Assembly: GCA_017562135.1 (NCBI GenBank)
Contig: QEYB01000255.1
Location: 62,001-126,000 of the forward strand
From: Dipylidium caninum
Taxonomy: Eukaryota; Platyhelminthes; Cestoda; Cyclophyllidea; Dipylidiidae
Reading direction: 5' to 3'
DNA length: 64,000 nucleotides
Under the pieces are notes generated by a model that searched no databases, had not been told where the DNA came from, and saw nothing but the letters and a program-made list of their open reading frames with translations. This document shows, piece by piece, positions 1 through 12,724 of the stretch. The translations under genes were made by a program, and so were the position numbers. The stretch's first letter is position 1, and every line of letters begins with the position of its first letter.

Positions 1-2548
1 AAAATATCTTTGCGTCTGTGTGACTAAACTTTGATCCTTCCCCGCTTTTCGCTTAAGAGTAATTTCGAATCCTCAGCTGATACGCTGTTATGGCAACGAA
101 TAAAGTTGGTCTCCTAAAAAGACCAGCTCTTTTTATCGGCACAAAAGTTAATGCACCTGAGTTTAGACGTAGTTCTCTAGGTTGAAAGACATAAGTGGGT
201 TAGTATAATAGTTTAATTTTAAGGATTTTAATTATTCTAAAAATTTTACAAAAATTCATTGGGCGTATACTTTCAACCCCTATATATACAATAAATCGAG
301 ATGTATGACCTAAACATTAGACATTGACTGAACAAGTGTGACGACTGATACACTGATGATGGGGGGTCGGTAATGTTCCGAAGAAATTTTTATATGTCCA
401 ATGTAAAGAATAGTCCACGTACACTTAGAAGCCCGTGGACTCCTTCGTTGACAGCGCCAAAATGCACATACCTCAGACCGTAACTAAGGCTCGCAGAGTT
501 GACAAATCATTACAAAGTGAATTGACGCAACAATGACTAAGTCTGTTTTGAAACAAACTCCTAGCCCAAAAATTATCCCTTCACTTTGGTCATTAAGGTG
601 CTGTATTTTTAATAGTCAGTTAAACTCTCACCCGGCCGCATGTACCTCTCACGTGTGGCCGTCGGCTAAAAGCGGCTCCTCTCGATAAGAAAAACCCTAT
701 AATTAGGGAAAGGGGAGGGGAGGAGGATGACTACCAAAAATTGTACAATTGGCCAATATTTACTTCAGATCCAATAAATAATGATAATTGGTAAAGGTTT
801 CCGCCAAATTACCAGATAGTACTCAAGAAGAATGCATATATAAGCTTCAGTTAAGATTAATAAGACTTTGCCACAATGGAGATGCCTCATTTTTATAATC
901 GAATAGATGATTAAATCCAGATTTCTTACGCGATAATCTATTTATCTAACCTTGGTAAGCAGAGGCAAAGGTTCTAGCGATAACGGTTGTCAAAAAAATA
1001 ATCCCAGTAAGAAAATTTTAAATAAATGGAAGGAAAAAGGAACACTGTTTACTTAGATTGTGACCAGAGATTTGAGGGCAATAAGTAAAATTCATACAAA
1101 AAAGGCCAAATAAACGCATAGAAGGCTTGATTTATGGGAGAGTTGAGGTAAAGAGGTACAAAACTCACATCAAAGGGCGGTTTCAATGAAGACAAATCAG
1201 TGGTGCGGTCTCTACCACCCGACTCCTTGTGGGCCAAGGCAGAGTCGTTGTTATGACTATTTCTCTGATCATTCCTTTCTCCATCGGGAATGAGATACTC
1301 ATTCTTTGATGATCGTGAAGTAGAAGTGAGTTACGTGTCGATAAAAATGAATAGATCTTATTCTTCTACGATAGTAGATACTACAAGTATTCCCTTTTTT
1401 CTCACAAATACACAAATGGACTGGAAAGAAAGCCGGTGCAATCAATGAATGACGGTGCCTAAAGCGTCATAATGACAACTGTCCCACGCAGCATATCTCT
1501 TAGCCTACCGTAAAATAAATCGCTTAACTCATGAAAGAGGGCGATATCACTACAACACCAACGCCAACATATTAAATTAATATGCTCCAGGGAAATGCTA
1601 AAACAATTTTCTTCGGATGTCTAAACAATATTATGTTGTTTTCCAGGGTTAGACAGACCGATCATTTTACTTTCCAGCCTAAAATTAAAAGTCACTTAAT
1701 CAAGGAAACAAAAAAGTTATGGGGTCTTTCATACTGCAGTTACCAGACATTACTAATTAAGATGGCAATTAGGTGGCGCGAATGAAAGCCATTAGAAAAT
1801 CAAGAGTTTTTACAGTTGATTTAACAAAACTATTTTTCCATTTTCATTATGTATGATTAGTAGTTTTTTGACATATTTCGGTAATATACGGTATTAGCAA
1901 ACAACATGGTTCAGAGAGCTTATGATTAAGGGAAGTACCCTAGTGTTCAAATACGGCACCTCAAGGATAAGGAATCTGACCTCAGGGTAGCACTTTTGGG
2001 GAACAACAATATTGCGGAAGTTTGTGAACAAAGTATGGCCCTTACAGTATCTAGAGGGGCAATAATTTCGACTCCTATTAGTGACCGATTAGTGAAATAC
2101 AACATCGTACCAAATGAAACAAAACAGTTAACTTACATTACTTTGAGAAGAAAAGTAAGTGCTAAACACAATAAAAGCAAATATCATCAAAATGAAACTG
2201 CGAAACACCTCAAATACGATAAAATTAAGTACTTGAACTTGTTGGAATGCCGAGGCCTCGCATCTCTTGCTTTCCGAAATTCATCTTTTATGCTTCGTGT
2301 CTTCTGCGAATTCAATGAGACAAATCACATACTTTGCTTTAAGAATAATATATTTGACTGCAAAATTATTACCAGCAAATGTAGACCAGTGACAAGAATT
2401 ACAGATTTATTTTTTCTCCCTAGATGAGATCCTCTACACTCTATTTCCCAACGTGACTTAAATAAGTCAGCTTTTGAATGAAGAAAAATAGTTACTGAGT
2501 TCGCAAATCCGGAAGGTACTCTGTTACTTTGTTTAGTAAGCCTAACAC
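1..2548. other. Intergenic, AT-rich, no supported gene
   Basis: This stretch is AT-rich and rich in stop codons. The open frames in it, for example 1996-2427 on the plus strand, have no recognisable motif, no convincing splice signals and no family resemblance. I see nothing to annotate here except the polyadenylation signal at its right edge. Confidence 0.6.
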
Positions 2549-2554
2549 TTTATT
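2549..2554 (-). terminator. Polyadenylation signal of the BAR-like gene
   Basis: AATAAA on the minus strand, about 160 nt downstream of the TAA at 2716-2718. Its distance and strand fit the 3' end of the BAR-like gene. Confidence 0.5.
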
Positions 2555-2715
2555 TTTACAGTTTCCTAAGACTTTTGCATTAGGGAAAGTGTGCATGGGT
2601 TCGACTGTTGCTGATTATACTCATAAGTTACGAATTCAGATAAACTTAATGATGATTTAAAGTTTTCTTTTATAAACAAATAATGGAATGTCAAATTTAA
2701 AATAGGTATGCTGGA

Positions 2716-4116
2716 TTAATTTATAAATTCGATTCTCACGGAGAGAGATGTTTCCAGATATCCGCATTTGTTGTCGAGGTAATCTGCCGCCCATCGATAG
2801 AGGTCTTTCATCGATACTGAAAGCAAATTTGGTAGTCTTATGAAAGTATCACTACTCATATCAGGCAGAATGAATTTTTAGTTAGAAACTGTCCCTTGTC
2901 TAAATAAATGTAAAAGAAGTAATTCATTGATAAAGATGGAGTATTAAGTAAACTTTCTCTAATTTGATACTTCTAAAATTAAATGATTTTGACTAGTTAT
3001 GAGTACCATACTTCTTAATAAAGAGGTAAAACACTTGCACTAAATCTGTAACGTTTATGACGAACCTGGTTAGCAGTTCGGGTACATCTCGAGCGAGTTC
3101 TTGAACACATTCACTCAGTTTCTTTTTCGATTCGTCAAAATTCAACTTCTCCTAAACAAAAATATATTTGAGTTTAATCTCATGGAACAAAGAAGGTATC
3201 TCGACCCTACCTTGATTGACGACGAGTAGCAATTATTTTTAACTCTATAAAGTTGATTCTAATTCATGTTATATATTTTTATCACTAAGTTACTGCATGA
3301 TACCGAAATATTATACAAATTTTACTTATGTGTCATTATTTATTTATCTACCATAAGATCGACATTCAGGACTAACACAATAGGGAATTAAAAAGGCAAG
3401 ACATCAAGAATTTTTATGGCAAAATCAGTAAGTTGATCCATGACCGAATGATATTTGGCAGTTGATAAAAAATGCTACGGTAGCTAAATCAAAGTATGCA
3501 AGACTAACTATATCCTTTTTCTGATTGTTGGCCTTTTCGTACATATTTCTGCACGCAAGGTAATCACTTTTGAGAGTTTCGGCAGATTTAACACTTTTCT
3601 AGAAGGCATAACCTAAAGATTGGAGTAAAGGTGCCAACCGATGCTTCCTCTATGCGAGCCCTTATTGTTTCCAACCTATTATCCAGATTCTGCTCAATGA
3701 TATCCGGAAAATTATTCAGGGCATCTTCCATATTATCTCGATTACTTTTTTCAGTATTGAATGAGCGAAACAGAGCAGTTTCGAATTCCTTAGTTAACCG
3801 TACGCTTTCTATAGATGAAATTCCTGGTTAAAAAACAAGCCTTGAGTCTTTGCCGAGTACTTCCTATATTGCTCAATAAGGTTCCGAACGATAGCCTAAA
3901 AGCCAATCATTTTTACGGCCATTCACCTTCTTTTCTTTCACTTCTATACGAAGTTGCTCAAGTGCATCGATGTCATCTTCATTTATTTGCCGGTGAGCTG
4001 GCCTCAGCTAAGAAACCAAAAGAGTTAACATTTTGGGTAACTACCCTCTGCTTCGTCTTCACGAAAGACATTTTCACTTTCCGGCCAATTCTGTCAACAG
4101 AACGTTCGGAATTCAT
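2716..4116 (-). CDS. BAR-domain-like protein, seven exons
   Basis: Seven exons on the minus strand join in consistent phase: 4116-4045, 4007-3927, 3895-3841, 3808-3639, 3598-3509, 3151-3007 and 2816-2716. They give 237 residues ending in TAA. The product is almost entirely helical and charged. Its layout resembles BAR domains of the amphiphysin/BIN family: a long first helix (about residues 30-90), an NFPDI segment near residue 100, a second helix with a KSDY motif, and a third helix with a DVPELL motif like the E-L-P of BAR proteins. BAR proteins dimerise and bind or bend membranes. There is no SH3 domain, so the length is close to BAR-only proteins such as BIN3 (about 250 aa). Introns 1-4 are 37, 31, 32 and 40 nt; introns 5 and 6 are 357 and 190 nt. 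Intron 3 would be GC-AG. The coding call is strong from the phases; the family call is by pattern and moderate. Confidence 0.72.
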
Positions 4117-5884
4117 TTCAGGGATGCTTATATATTTTCAAAGATGCTACGCTATAATGTACGAAGCCTTCCGACAGATGAAAAAGGGCGGCGATAAGTA
4201 GTAAGGTTATATAGGTCATACAGTGATACTGTATAACACTTGCTTTACACATTGTATAGAGACTCTTAATTTGGCAGTAAAATTCTAATAAGGACTTAAG
4301 AACAGTTTGAGGCAGTCGCAGAAACTCTTAATATGGAATATTGTGAATGCAATAATGAAGATTTCAGAAGGGTGAAAGATCACAACTATTGATTCATTTT
4401 CGGATATCATTAAAAAAGGAGAGTGCACAGTCGGTGATACCTAGTTTCAACAATTTTTTTGAAGCAGAACAGATTATGTAGTATTACATCTAGTTCGTGG
4501 TAGGTTGTAAGCAATGTGTTAGAGCGTTCATAAAAATTTATTAAGAGTAACTTATTTCATAGAAGTAGTGAGCTACCGCGCACATAACCGGTCTTAAAAA
4601 TGACTGTTTAGCTGATCTTGGCGAAGAGGTAAAATTCAGCTTAACAAATATTCGGAAAAGAAGGCTCAATCTCTGTATTTTTTAAAAACAGACTAATCGG
4701 AGTCGTAAGTGGTAGGCAGCACTGAAAGGTTGGCAGGAATGGTACTCTGGTGCATCATTGTACATGGCGAAAAATTACGAATTTCAGTTTCAAATCTCGG
4801 TTAAGCATATTAGGGCTGAAAGGTACTGTCGTAGATAGCTGATGACTATTTTCATTTATTAATAACGTATATTGTTGACCCCAAATGTCTTGTTATGATA
4901 CACTACACCTAATTTGAGGATCAGGAATAATCCGAATAGTGGATCCTTAAGGCTGTTTATTTTTATAAAAGTTACTTGAGCAGAGTATTTCGTTAATATC
5001 CATACCATCCTCCATCAAAGAGATAGTTAATTACCTGGACTACCCCAAAAACTTGTTACCTTATTACCGAATGCCAACATCGGGCCATTCCTCTAACATC
5101 GAGGCAAAATGAGACCGCTCCATTAAAGTAACGGGTTTCAGGCATTGCCGTACGAGGAAATGAAAATGTCTCCGTCCAAATCATTGCCTAAAATTTTCTG
5201 AGGATTATAATAAGAACCTTTGTTCGCCAAAGTAAGGAAGAATTTTAATTAGTTGTATTTATGCGTTTATTGGCTGCTGTGCACTGGATTTAAATAATGG
5301 TAACATATGCCTGGACTGATTTGTTTTTAATTCATACCTCAGAGAAGCCATATCCTGGGGCAATATAAGACACTGGAGGGACCTAGCAACAAATGAGAGA
5401 AGAATGACGGTTGGAGAAAGCATTTTTGGATACACGCTATCAAACAAAATCCCTAAAAAACTTAGTGTTATAAATTAAGACTGCCTAAACGGCGCTCTTA
5501 TACAATCCCATTTGCAAATCATACTGCGTTTTACGTAGGGCAAAATCAAAGGGCTGTACAGTTCTCGGCGGTGTACCGCTGTGTTTATGTTATCTCCTCC
5601 CGGGCGCGTCGTATCTTCGCTGCTTGTTTTGTAATTATTGTCAGGCTTTATTCCATAGTACCAGTTTAGGGTTAGTTTTCCTTAATCAAAAACTTTGAAT
5701 TAGGACGGCATAGGACATACGAATTGTCCTCATTTGTTGCTTGTATAAGCTATGCCTGCCACCATTTCGGTTGCGTTTGCATCTTATAATGTATGAACGA
5801 GTTCCTGCGCCAATGTCGAGAAATCTACACCATGTTCTCATAAGAATGAATCGTTAAAATACTGTATGGATGTAGATCCACGAA
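4117..5884. other. Intergenic, no supported gene
   Basis: No gene could be supported. A 45-nt minus-strand piece at about 5318-5362 is open and flanked by AG and GT, but it is too short to call an exon. Confidence 0.5.
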
Positions 5885-6097
5885 CTAGATCCTAGTGCCT
5901 ATAAGGTTCTTCGTGTTGGTGTTTCTGGGTCTTCTGGACATCATCCGACCACCCATTGCCGTGTCCTGCTCTCCCTGCATAAGTGTAGTAAATATTATGT
6001 TATGTTTTGCCATTATTTTGGAATGTATCCTAGGGGCATGTGTCCACGATTTACGAATATCTTTCCCCAGCTCTTTAGCTGATGATTTAGTGCCCCC
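5885..6097 (-). CDS. Possible terminal exon, polar 70-residue frame, unidentified
   Basis: On the minus strand a 71-codon frame runs from an AG acceptor (6099-6098) to a TAG at 5887-5885. The peptide is polar and lysine/arginine rich, with a methionine in the middle (MAKHNIIF) that could also be a start. The plus-strand frame over the same bases is strongly hydrophobic, as expected of a shadow of a polar coding frame. It lies head to head with TRIT1, whose first coding exon starts only 55 bp away, so upstream exons would have to lie antisense to TRIT1. I do not recognise the protein, and this may be chance. Confidence 0.28.
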   Translation of the reverse strand, partial: GGTKSSAKELGKDIRKSWTHAPRIHSKIMAKHNIIFTTLMQGEQDTAMGGRMMSRRPRNTNTKNLIGTRI

Positions 6098-6151
6098 CTA
6101 GGTTTGGTTGTATAAATGTGAAAAAATATGTTTCCTTTTTTCATTCCTCAG

Positions 6152-9100
6152 ATGGGAATCCAGATAAACGGTCTATCTACTAGGATTCCTGTGGTGGCTA
6201 TTTGCGGAGCCACGGGTACTGGAAAATCAAAATTGGCGATTGACCTAGCAGCACACTTAGGTGGCGAAGTTATTAATGCGGACGCTATCCAGCTGTATAA
6301 AGGTCTTGATATTGCCTCTAATAAGGTATTTACATCTGCATTTCTGTGTTCTGCTTCCGAACTTGATTCTTTAAGTTTTTATATAAATCGACTGAAATCA
6401 AAGTCTTAGACGATATTCCCTTAGTAAACACTTAATCTACAAGTTTGAATACAGAAACCTTTAAATAAACGTTTCATTATCTTAAAAATGCCTTTACATT
6501 TGTTTGTTATTTTCTACCTCGGCTATCAACGTTCATCTGTTTATGTTATACATCTCTAGCTTTATGGTTTCAGCGAATAGGCTTATTATTGCCATATAAA
6601 AAGGATTCGACATACCTGTTAGCAAAAGATTGGAAAACTTTTAAAAGTTGATTCGATAAGTCACTTATGCTAGAATAAATAGGTAAGCTTTTCATAATAG
6701 GTAACAGACGGGGAGAAAAAAGGTGTAGTTCACCACCTTTTGGGGGTTTTGGACCCAGCAGAGGGATTCCGGTACAACGTACATCAGTACCGTCGCGATT
6801 GCTGCCACCTGATCGATACATTGCGGGAGCGTAAAGTGACGCCGTTTGTGGTAGGCGGGACACACTATTACCTCGAAGCTGTGCTTTGGCAGAATTTCCT
6901 TCGTCCGACAAATGATTTAGGTCATCGACATCCGCTAAGTACTTGGTCGCCTGAACTTCTGTAAGATGAAACTGGTACTTATTTTTATTGTTCTTGTTCG
7001 GTAGGTTATTGCTTTTCAATGATAGGTTTTATATTGTGTAGTTCTATTGTGAGCGTTATCTGAATTATTTTTTAATGACAATAATTAAACTGACGCATAT
7101 TTTTTAAGCAAGGAGACCTTGGAACCACAACACACCTTTTTTTAAATTTGACATCTTTCGATTCCTACCCTTGTGTATTTTATTTTGAGTGTCTCAACAC
7201 CTGTTATTCAACATTGTAGACTTTCAATTTGGTATATTTCAAGTAAAATGGTTAGACAAGACTGCTGCAACTACGACTAACTGATAAAGATAAAATATAT
7301 AATGTGACCAGTTCTGCGAATAAACACCTAGATGCAAATAGTGGCAGACTCTTTTTGGTCTGGTTTAATTTCAAAGTGGTCTTTAAACTCTGAAAACCTT
7401 GACCATTACAGAATGCTATTTTCTTCATTTCTAGGATTTAGTAGGGCACTTTTTAGCTTTTTTTCCACATATCCCATAGAATGTATTGTCATCATCCCTA
7501 AGACGTGATATGGTTAAACTCATGAGAATTCTCTTAATTTGCGCAAATACGTCTGTGTTTTGTATTTTGATATTCCCTGAATAACTTGATAAAAATGGTA
7601 CGCGTCTGTTACTCCAGAGCTCGTCTGCCAAAAGATCCCAAGGATTATTATGCTGCCTTGTGGAATGCCGATCCCGAGGTTGCTAGACACCTTCATCCTA
7701 ACGACACTAGGAAACTGCAGCAAGCTCTTTTGATCAGTCTTTCCCGTGAGTCAGAGGGTGTATCTACCACTAGCACCTCACCTTCTTCGACGTCGACCAT
7801 TCGAAGCTCGTGTCCACGCTATCCACCACCGAACAGCCTCATCTTTTGGCTTGATTGCTGCCCCTCACTGCTCAAATCAAGGTTAGACGAAAGGGTGTCA
7901 AAAATGATACAGCGAGGGCTTATTCGCGAGTTGGACGAGTTTCTTGCAATTGCAACCAAATCACTTCTTCCAAATGGTTTGGAATTTAATGATGATGGTA
8001 GTAAGTAGTGGTAGTCTTCAAATTTAGTATTGAGTAACCTGCACATTCCTAGCACCTTTTTTATTAGCGACCCTCTATGGAGGTGCATTCTTTTAAGGTT
8101 AATATAGCGTAGTGATTTCTTCATTATCAACAAACGTCTCAACGGTTTCGTTAACATAGTAACGAGAAACAATAGTTTATTCAGGAACCGAAACTTGTTT
8201 CACATATATTATTTACTTATTTATTTATGGCGAAACCACATTTTCTAGGTTTTGAACCTGATGTTTATTCCAAGCATGTGCAAACACGTTTTTTTGTCCA
8301 ATTTTTCTCCATTTCCAAAGTCATTCGTCTAGGGGGCGTGATTGGTAATGCTTATCTGTTTCTGGTGATCTACCTACTACTGCGACTGTCAAAATAGTTG
8401 GATATTGGGGTTGTTCACTACATGTCTATGTTATAAATAGTATATTTTAACACTGCGTTCGCCATCTAAGATTATTTAGAAGAGTTTTGCATTTGTATTC
8501 ATACGCCAGCTGTTTTATTTCAAAATGTGCTCATGTTTATTTTCTGACATCAAGTAACAGTTTTTAATAATCAGAAGAAGCATTCATGGTTTTTCTGGTA
8601 AAGTATGGAACTTTATTTTTATTTTTAATGTGGTCATCAATGAATGTTCATGTACCTGTTTTGTTCGTGCCCTCTGGGTCAATGCTGATAGCCACGTGTA
8701 TTGACTTCGTTCCATTTATTGTATCTGATTACTTTCGTACTACTTAATTTCCTTGAGGATCACAATTTTGACGACATTCACTATTACAAGTTGTTTTCCC
8801 TTATACTTGTTACGAATGGTGGAATTCGTGTTTCCTTTGATAGAAAAGGACGTATTCGAATTAAATACTGTTACTTCGTGCCCTGTTGCCATTTTTTAGT
8901 TTGGTGTCTTACATTATTTGAAAGGTGCCATCGTTACTAACTATCAAGCACATTTTTCAAAGAGGAGAGTTGATTTTATTTACCATATTCACAGCACTCA
9001 TTATTTATTTTCACTCACCACAAACCCCAAAGCTGTCACTGAGGCTATGAAGAAGGCTATATTCCAGTTTGCTAACGAGGGGCTTCTGCCCTCAGTTGGC

Positions 9101-10196
9101 ACCGAACACTGGTGTCGCGGAGTCTTGCAGACCATTGGTTTTAAGGAGTTCGAGGGTTACCTGCAATTATCTCCATGCGAGAGAAACTGTCCGACCGGCG
9201 AGGCGATACTCACAGAGGCCATCGAGAAGATGAAAATTGCCACACGACAATACTCACGGCGGCAGGTGTGTTTCTGCTTTTACAACTTAATCCACTTACG
9301 ACATATATAAAGACGTTGTAGGCTTATTGATGCTAAGACTTCGTAAAAGCCCTAGGTTGATTGATTAATCAGTTGAACAGGATGGCGACAATAAACAGTT
9401 CTGAGAGCAGGAAATATGTTATTCTGTGTCGATATTATTTAATAACTCTCAAAAAATCTACCCAATTCGAAAGTATGAAGTTTTCATCGTCTACTTTTTT
9501 TAAATATTAAAAGAATGGTCGAAAAATGTTGTGGCAATTAATGCGAAATCTGAATAAAACATGCCTCTATTCTAGAAGATGGTAAGGGAATTTTTTGAGA
9601 GCATAAATTGAATATTCGAAATAGAAGAAGCTACTTCCTCCGAAACTACCCCTTGAAATGAGACAAGCCAGTTGATTCCAATATATTTATAGGCATAAAG
9701 GCCGGAGGACTAGTGGTAAGGGAGGTATGAACAGGGCCTTATTTCATCGGCGTCGAAATTGAATTAGTGCAGCCTTAGAACATCTATGTAAGGGACTATA
9801 AAAACAAGAAACGTCATTCCATAATATTCTCTAGCTGTCGTGGATAAAGAACCGCTTTCTCCGTCGCAGCTCCATCGACGGTATCCCAGTTTATCGCCTC
9901 GATGTGACACCTGTATTAACCGCTACTTCGCCGGAGGACGCTGAATCGCTCTGGGTTACAGCAATCCTCGAACCCTGTCTGAGGATATTACGTGGAGACG
10001 AGCCTCTCAACCCATGGTTCCGGAAAAGTTTTTCGGAAAACATTCTTCAACTCATGCCCCTGACTTTCCTCCTCCTCCGTATATTTGCGCAGCCTGCAAC
10101 GGACGTGTCTTTGTTGATCCACTTCAGTGGAGAGATCACTTGAACAGTAGATCCCATAAGAAACGAATAGCCAGTCTGAAAAAACGAATTATGTAG
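6152..10196 (+). CDS. TRIT1: tRNA dimethylallyltransferase (isopentenyl-tRNA synthase)
   Basis: Transfers a dimethylallyl group from DMAPP to A37 of tRNAs reading UNN codons, giving i6A. Exons 6152-6325, 6701-6960, 7618-8000, 9096-9265 and 9835-10196 join in phase (0, 2, 1, 0) and give about 450 residues (human 467). Visible are the P-loop GATGTGKS (residues 19-26), [11 protein letters not shown], the [14 protein letters not shown] core, the [13 protein letters not shown] segment, QTIGFKEF, and a C-terminal C2H2 finger (C-x2-C near 10090, HLNSRSHKK), as in eukaryotic TRIT1/Mod5. The start is the ATG directly after an AG with a pyrimidine tract; an in-frame ATG at 6128 is the alternative. The last exon is odd: its first part reads in one frame, which would stop at 10143, while the zinc finger is in another. 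One base appears to be missing somewhere between about 9980 and 10068, or an unusual splice is used. Confidence 0.93.
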
Positions 10197-10207
10197 ACAC
10201 AGTTTTT

Positions 10208-10213
10208 AATAAA
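10208..10213 (+). terminator. Polyadenylation signal of TRIT1
   Basis: AATAAA begins 12 nt after the TAG at 10194-10196. This supports the zinc-finger frame as the true end of the gene and implies a very short 3' UTR. Confidence 0.7.
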
Positions 10214-12685
10214 CTTGATAGTTTGTAATTGTCTGTTCGAGGATTAGCTCTTTGATAATGGCTATGTGATATTGAGTAGAAATTTCACCATTATAAGTTT
10301 TCCAGTAAGTTGTTTTTTAATATAAGTGGTTATGTTTACAAATACTTTATAAGATAAAGTAGTCCGTTTTAGAACTCAGGCCTAAGTTCATTCCATTAGC
10401 CCGATTACAACTAGACTTACATTTCGCGGTACGGATTCCTGATGTAGGTGAAGGGCTACTTTCAGAGGGGTTTAGTAAATAAGCAAAAGAGGAGTCGGTG
10501 CTTTTGAGAATGCTTTCGCAACTGATTGTTCTTAAATCTGATAGTGGTGTAGACTTTCCTTAAGTCGTTCAATTCAAGGCTTGATTCCGACATTTGTGGA
10601 TTTAATAAGATTCATGGGGTACTAGTCTCTCGTAATACCAGTGACAAAGATTACTTGAGTAGGTTTATTGCAAATGACTTCGGAAATACGCCTGTCATAT
10701 GTAACTGGGCCACTGCATTGCTTCAGTGTCCTTGTGACATCCCGGCTTATTCCCCTTCCTGACGCTGTGACGGTGCGGGGAAATAGCGTTCAACCCTCCC
10801 CCTTATCAGTATTTCACTGTTAATTCCAACCGATAAAAAAGGTGGAGCACCGGTCAATCAGCCCTTCTCTTTATTTGTACATTGACTCTAGTTTTCCACC
10901 TTGGTGTTGATGTCTGATGCGAATTTAATAAGACGAATGACTGAAACTTCCAGTTCGCTTGGACTGCCATGAAGATGTGGTTATTCACAAATTTGAACGG
11001 GAATCTCGGTCATTGCAAGTGATATTTATGGCAAAATCTCTGGAGCCCAAATATGTCACGGCAAGGTTTTTTTGCAAATACCATTTTCCTAAGTCCTATC
11101 TTTTTACCTCATCACGACACCACGAAGTCATGGGCCATCTTTAATGTATCGTTGAATTGATTCAGATTTGTGATGTCAGTCGCGCTGGTAGTCCACTGCT
11201 GCGATCGAAATATGGCAGCGGGCAATAGGGTTTTAGCTGTAGATTATGTCAGTGCACTGTAAGTCCACCTAACTAATGTTTTCTCGGCTTTTCATATAAC
11301 TAACTTCTACTTAATGTGTGCTAATGATTTATCTCTCTGATGCATCTCTATAATTTTGAATTTTTACGAATGAACATCTCCCTATGGTGAAGTGGTATCT
11401 TATTCGCTTTAGACTACTTTACTGAGCATCGTCTCAATGTTTAAAGTCCTCTTATCATCTTTTAGGCAAAACATAAATTAGTGTATAGCAGGCGTTATCT
11501 GTTTCCTCTAGGCATGTCAGCCGTGGTACCGCCACGGCCCTTGTATCCCAACAATCTCATTTGACGTGCTTCATTCGGATACCTCGATGCTACCTCAAAT
11601 GACGCAATGCTTCAACGTGAACCCGGCAGTCTTGTCAGCGAACGCTTGGCCACCTTTGCGCCTTAGCAACCACGGCGAGGTTACGGGCGTCTTTCTTAAA
11701 ACATTCTTCTCACTATTTAGATTGCTTAATCCATGTTTTACGAACAGTGTCATAAAAATTTTTTCAAGCTTATGAAAACCACTAAAACTATTTATCAGCA
11801 GGTAGAGTCAGAAGTGGTGTATTCACATTTATCGATGTGGTTACATTAAAAAGTTTTTCTTAGATGTCGGCTGAATGTCATCATTTTTACAGGTCGATTA
11901 CAGGAGACAAGCTTAAAAATTGTGTCAATTATTTAAACCACTGATATTCTCACTGGGTGAAATACCATAGTGGTGTCCATCCTTTTAAACGTTTATTTTC
12001 AACCTTGTTTTAGGTTAGTGTCTCTTAGATTTTATTTCTCCTCTTTGTTGGTTACTAGTCGTTTTCTGAAGCTAGCGTAAACAATACAGTATCTTCGGTA
12101 AATTTAACCCATTTAATGGTTCTTCAATCGTGGTTTACTGAGTCACCATCGCATTGTGAGCTCTGCTACCATTCCTTTCATTTGTTATCACTGACGCCTC
12201 AGTTAATAATTAAACTCTGACTACGTTTGAGAATACAACATACATTTATGAAGTTTAATGCCTTTTCAATAGCTATTCAGTTACACACAAGTTGCTCGGC
12301 TAGATTTTAACGAGGTAGAAACCAGCATCACGTAATAGTCCGTTGTTTACGTTTAAGTACAGTTTAAGCAAAATAACAGAACAAAATTCCCCGAAAAGGT
12401 GTAGAATTACTGGGATAGATTAGTGAGTTGTGTATAAGTGGGCGGCAGTGCATCATCTTTCCTTCTGCAAACTCAATTCACGAGTAAGTAATCTCAGACA
12501 AATCTAGTTCGTTTAATCGTGACGAAGCCTATCACTTGTTTCGTGTTTTAAGAGTGGAAGATGCAATTTCCCGAGCGGTATCCAAGAGGGTACGTTTCGA
12601 AAACTACTACTGAGAAGTGATTTAAGTAGAGAAGGATTCTTCCTTATGTTCATCTTAAAATGTCTGAGATAACGAGATTTAACAT
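10214..12685. other. Intergenic, no supported gene
   Basis: AT-rich sequence with only short open frames (for example 10959-11144 and 11566-11775, plus strand) that lack motifs or splice support. Nothing could be annotated. Confidence 0.5.
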
Positions 12686-12691
12686 TTTATT
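12686..12691 (-). terminator. Polyadenylation signal of the 12.7-kb gene
   Basis: AATAAA on the minus strand, 33 nt downstream of the TAG at 12725-12727. It supports a real 3' end on this strand. Confidence 0.5.
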
Positions 12692-12724
12692 TCCTCTTTT
12701 GCCATGTACTCAGTGCCAAAACCA

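Noticed and set aside
1996..2427. 143-codon plus-strand frame
   Set aside because: Starts at TTG in AT-rich sequence, composition is not protein-like and there is no support from splice signals or motifs.
5895..6101. Hydrophobic plus-strand frame resembling a small membrane protein
   Set aside because: It is the complement of a polar minus-strand frame, has a non-ATG start and no homology; hydrophobicity is expected of such a shadow.
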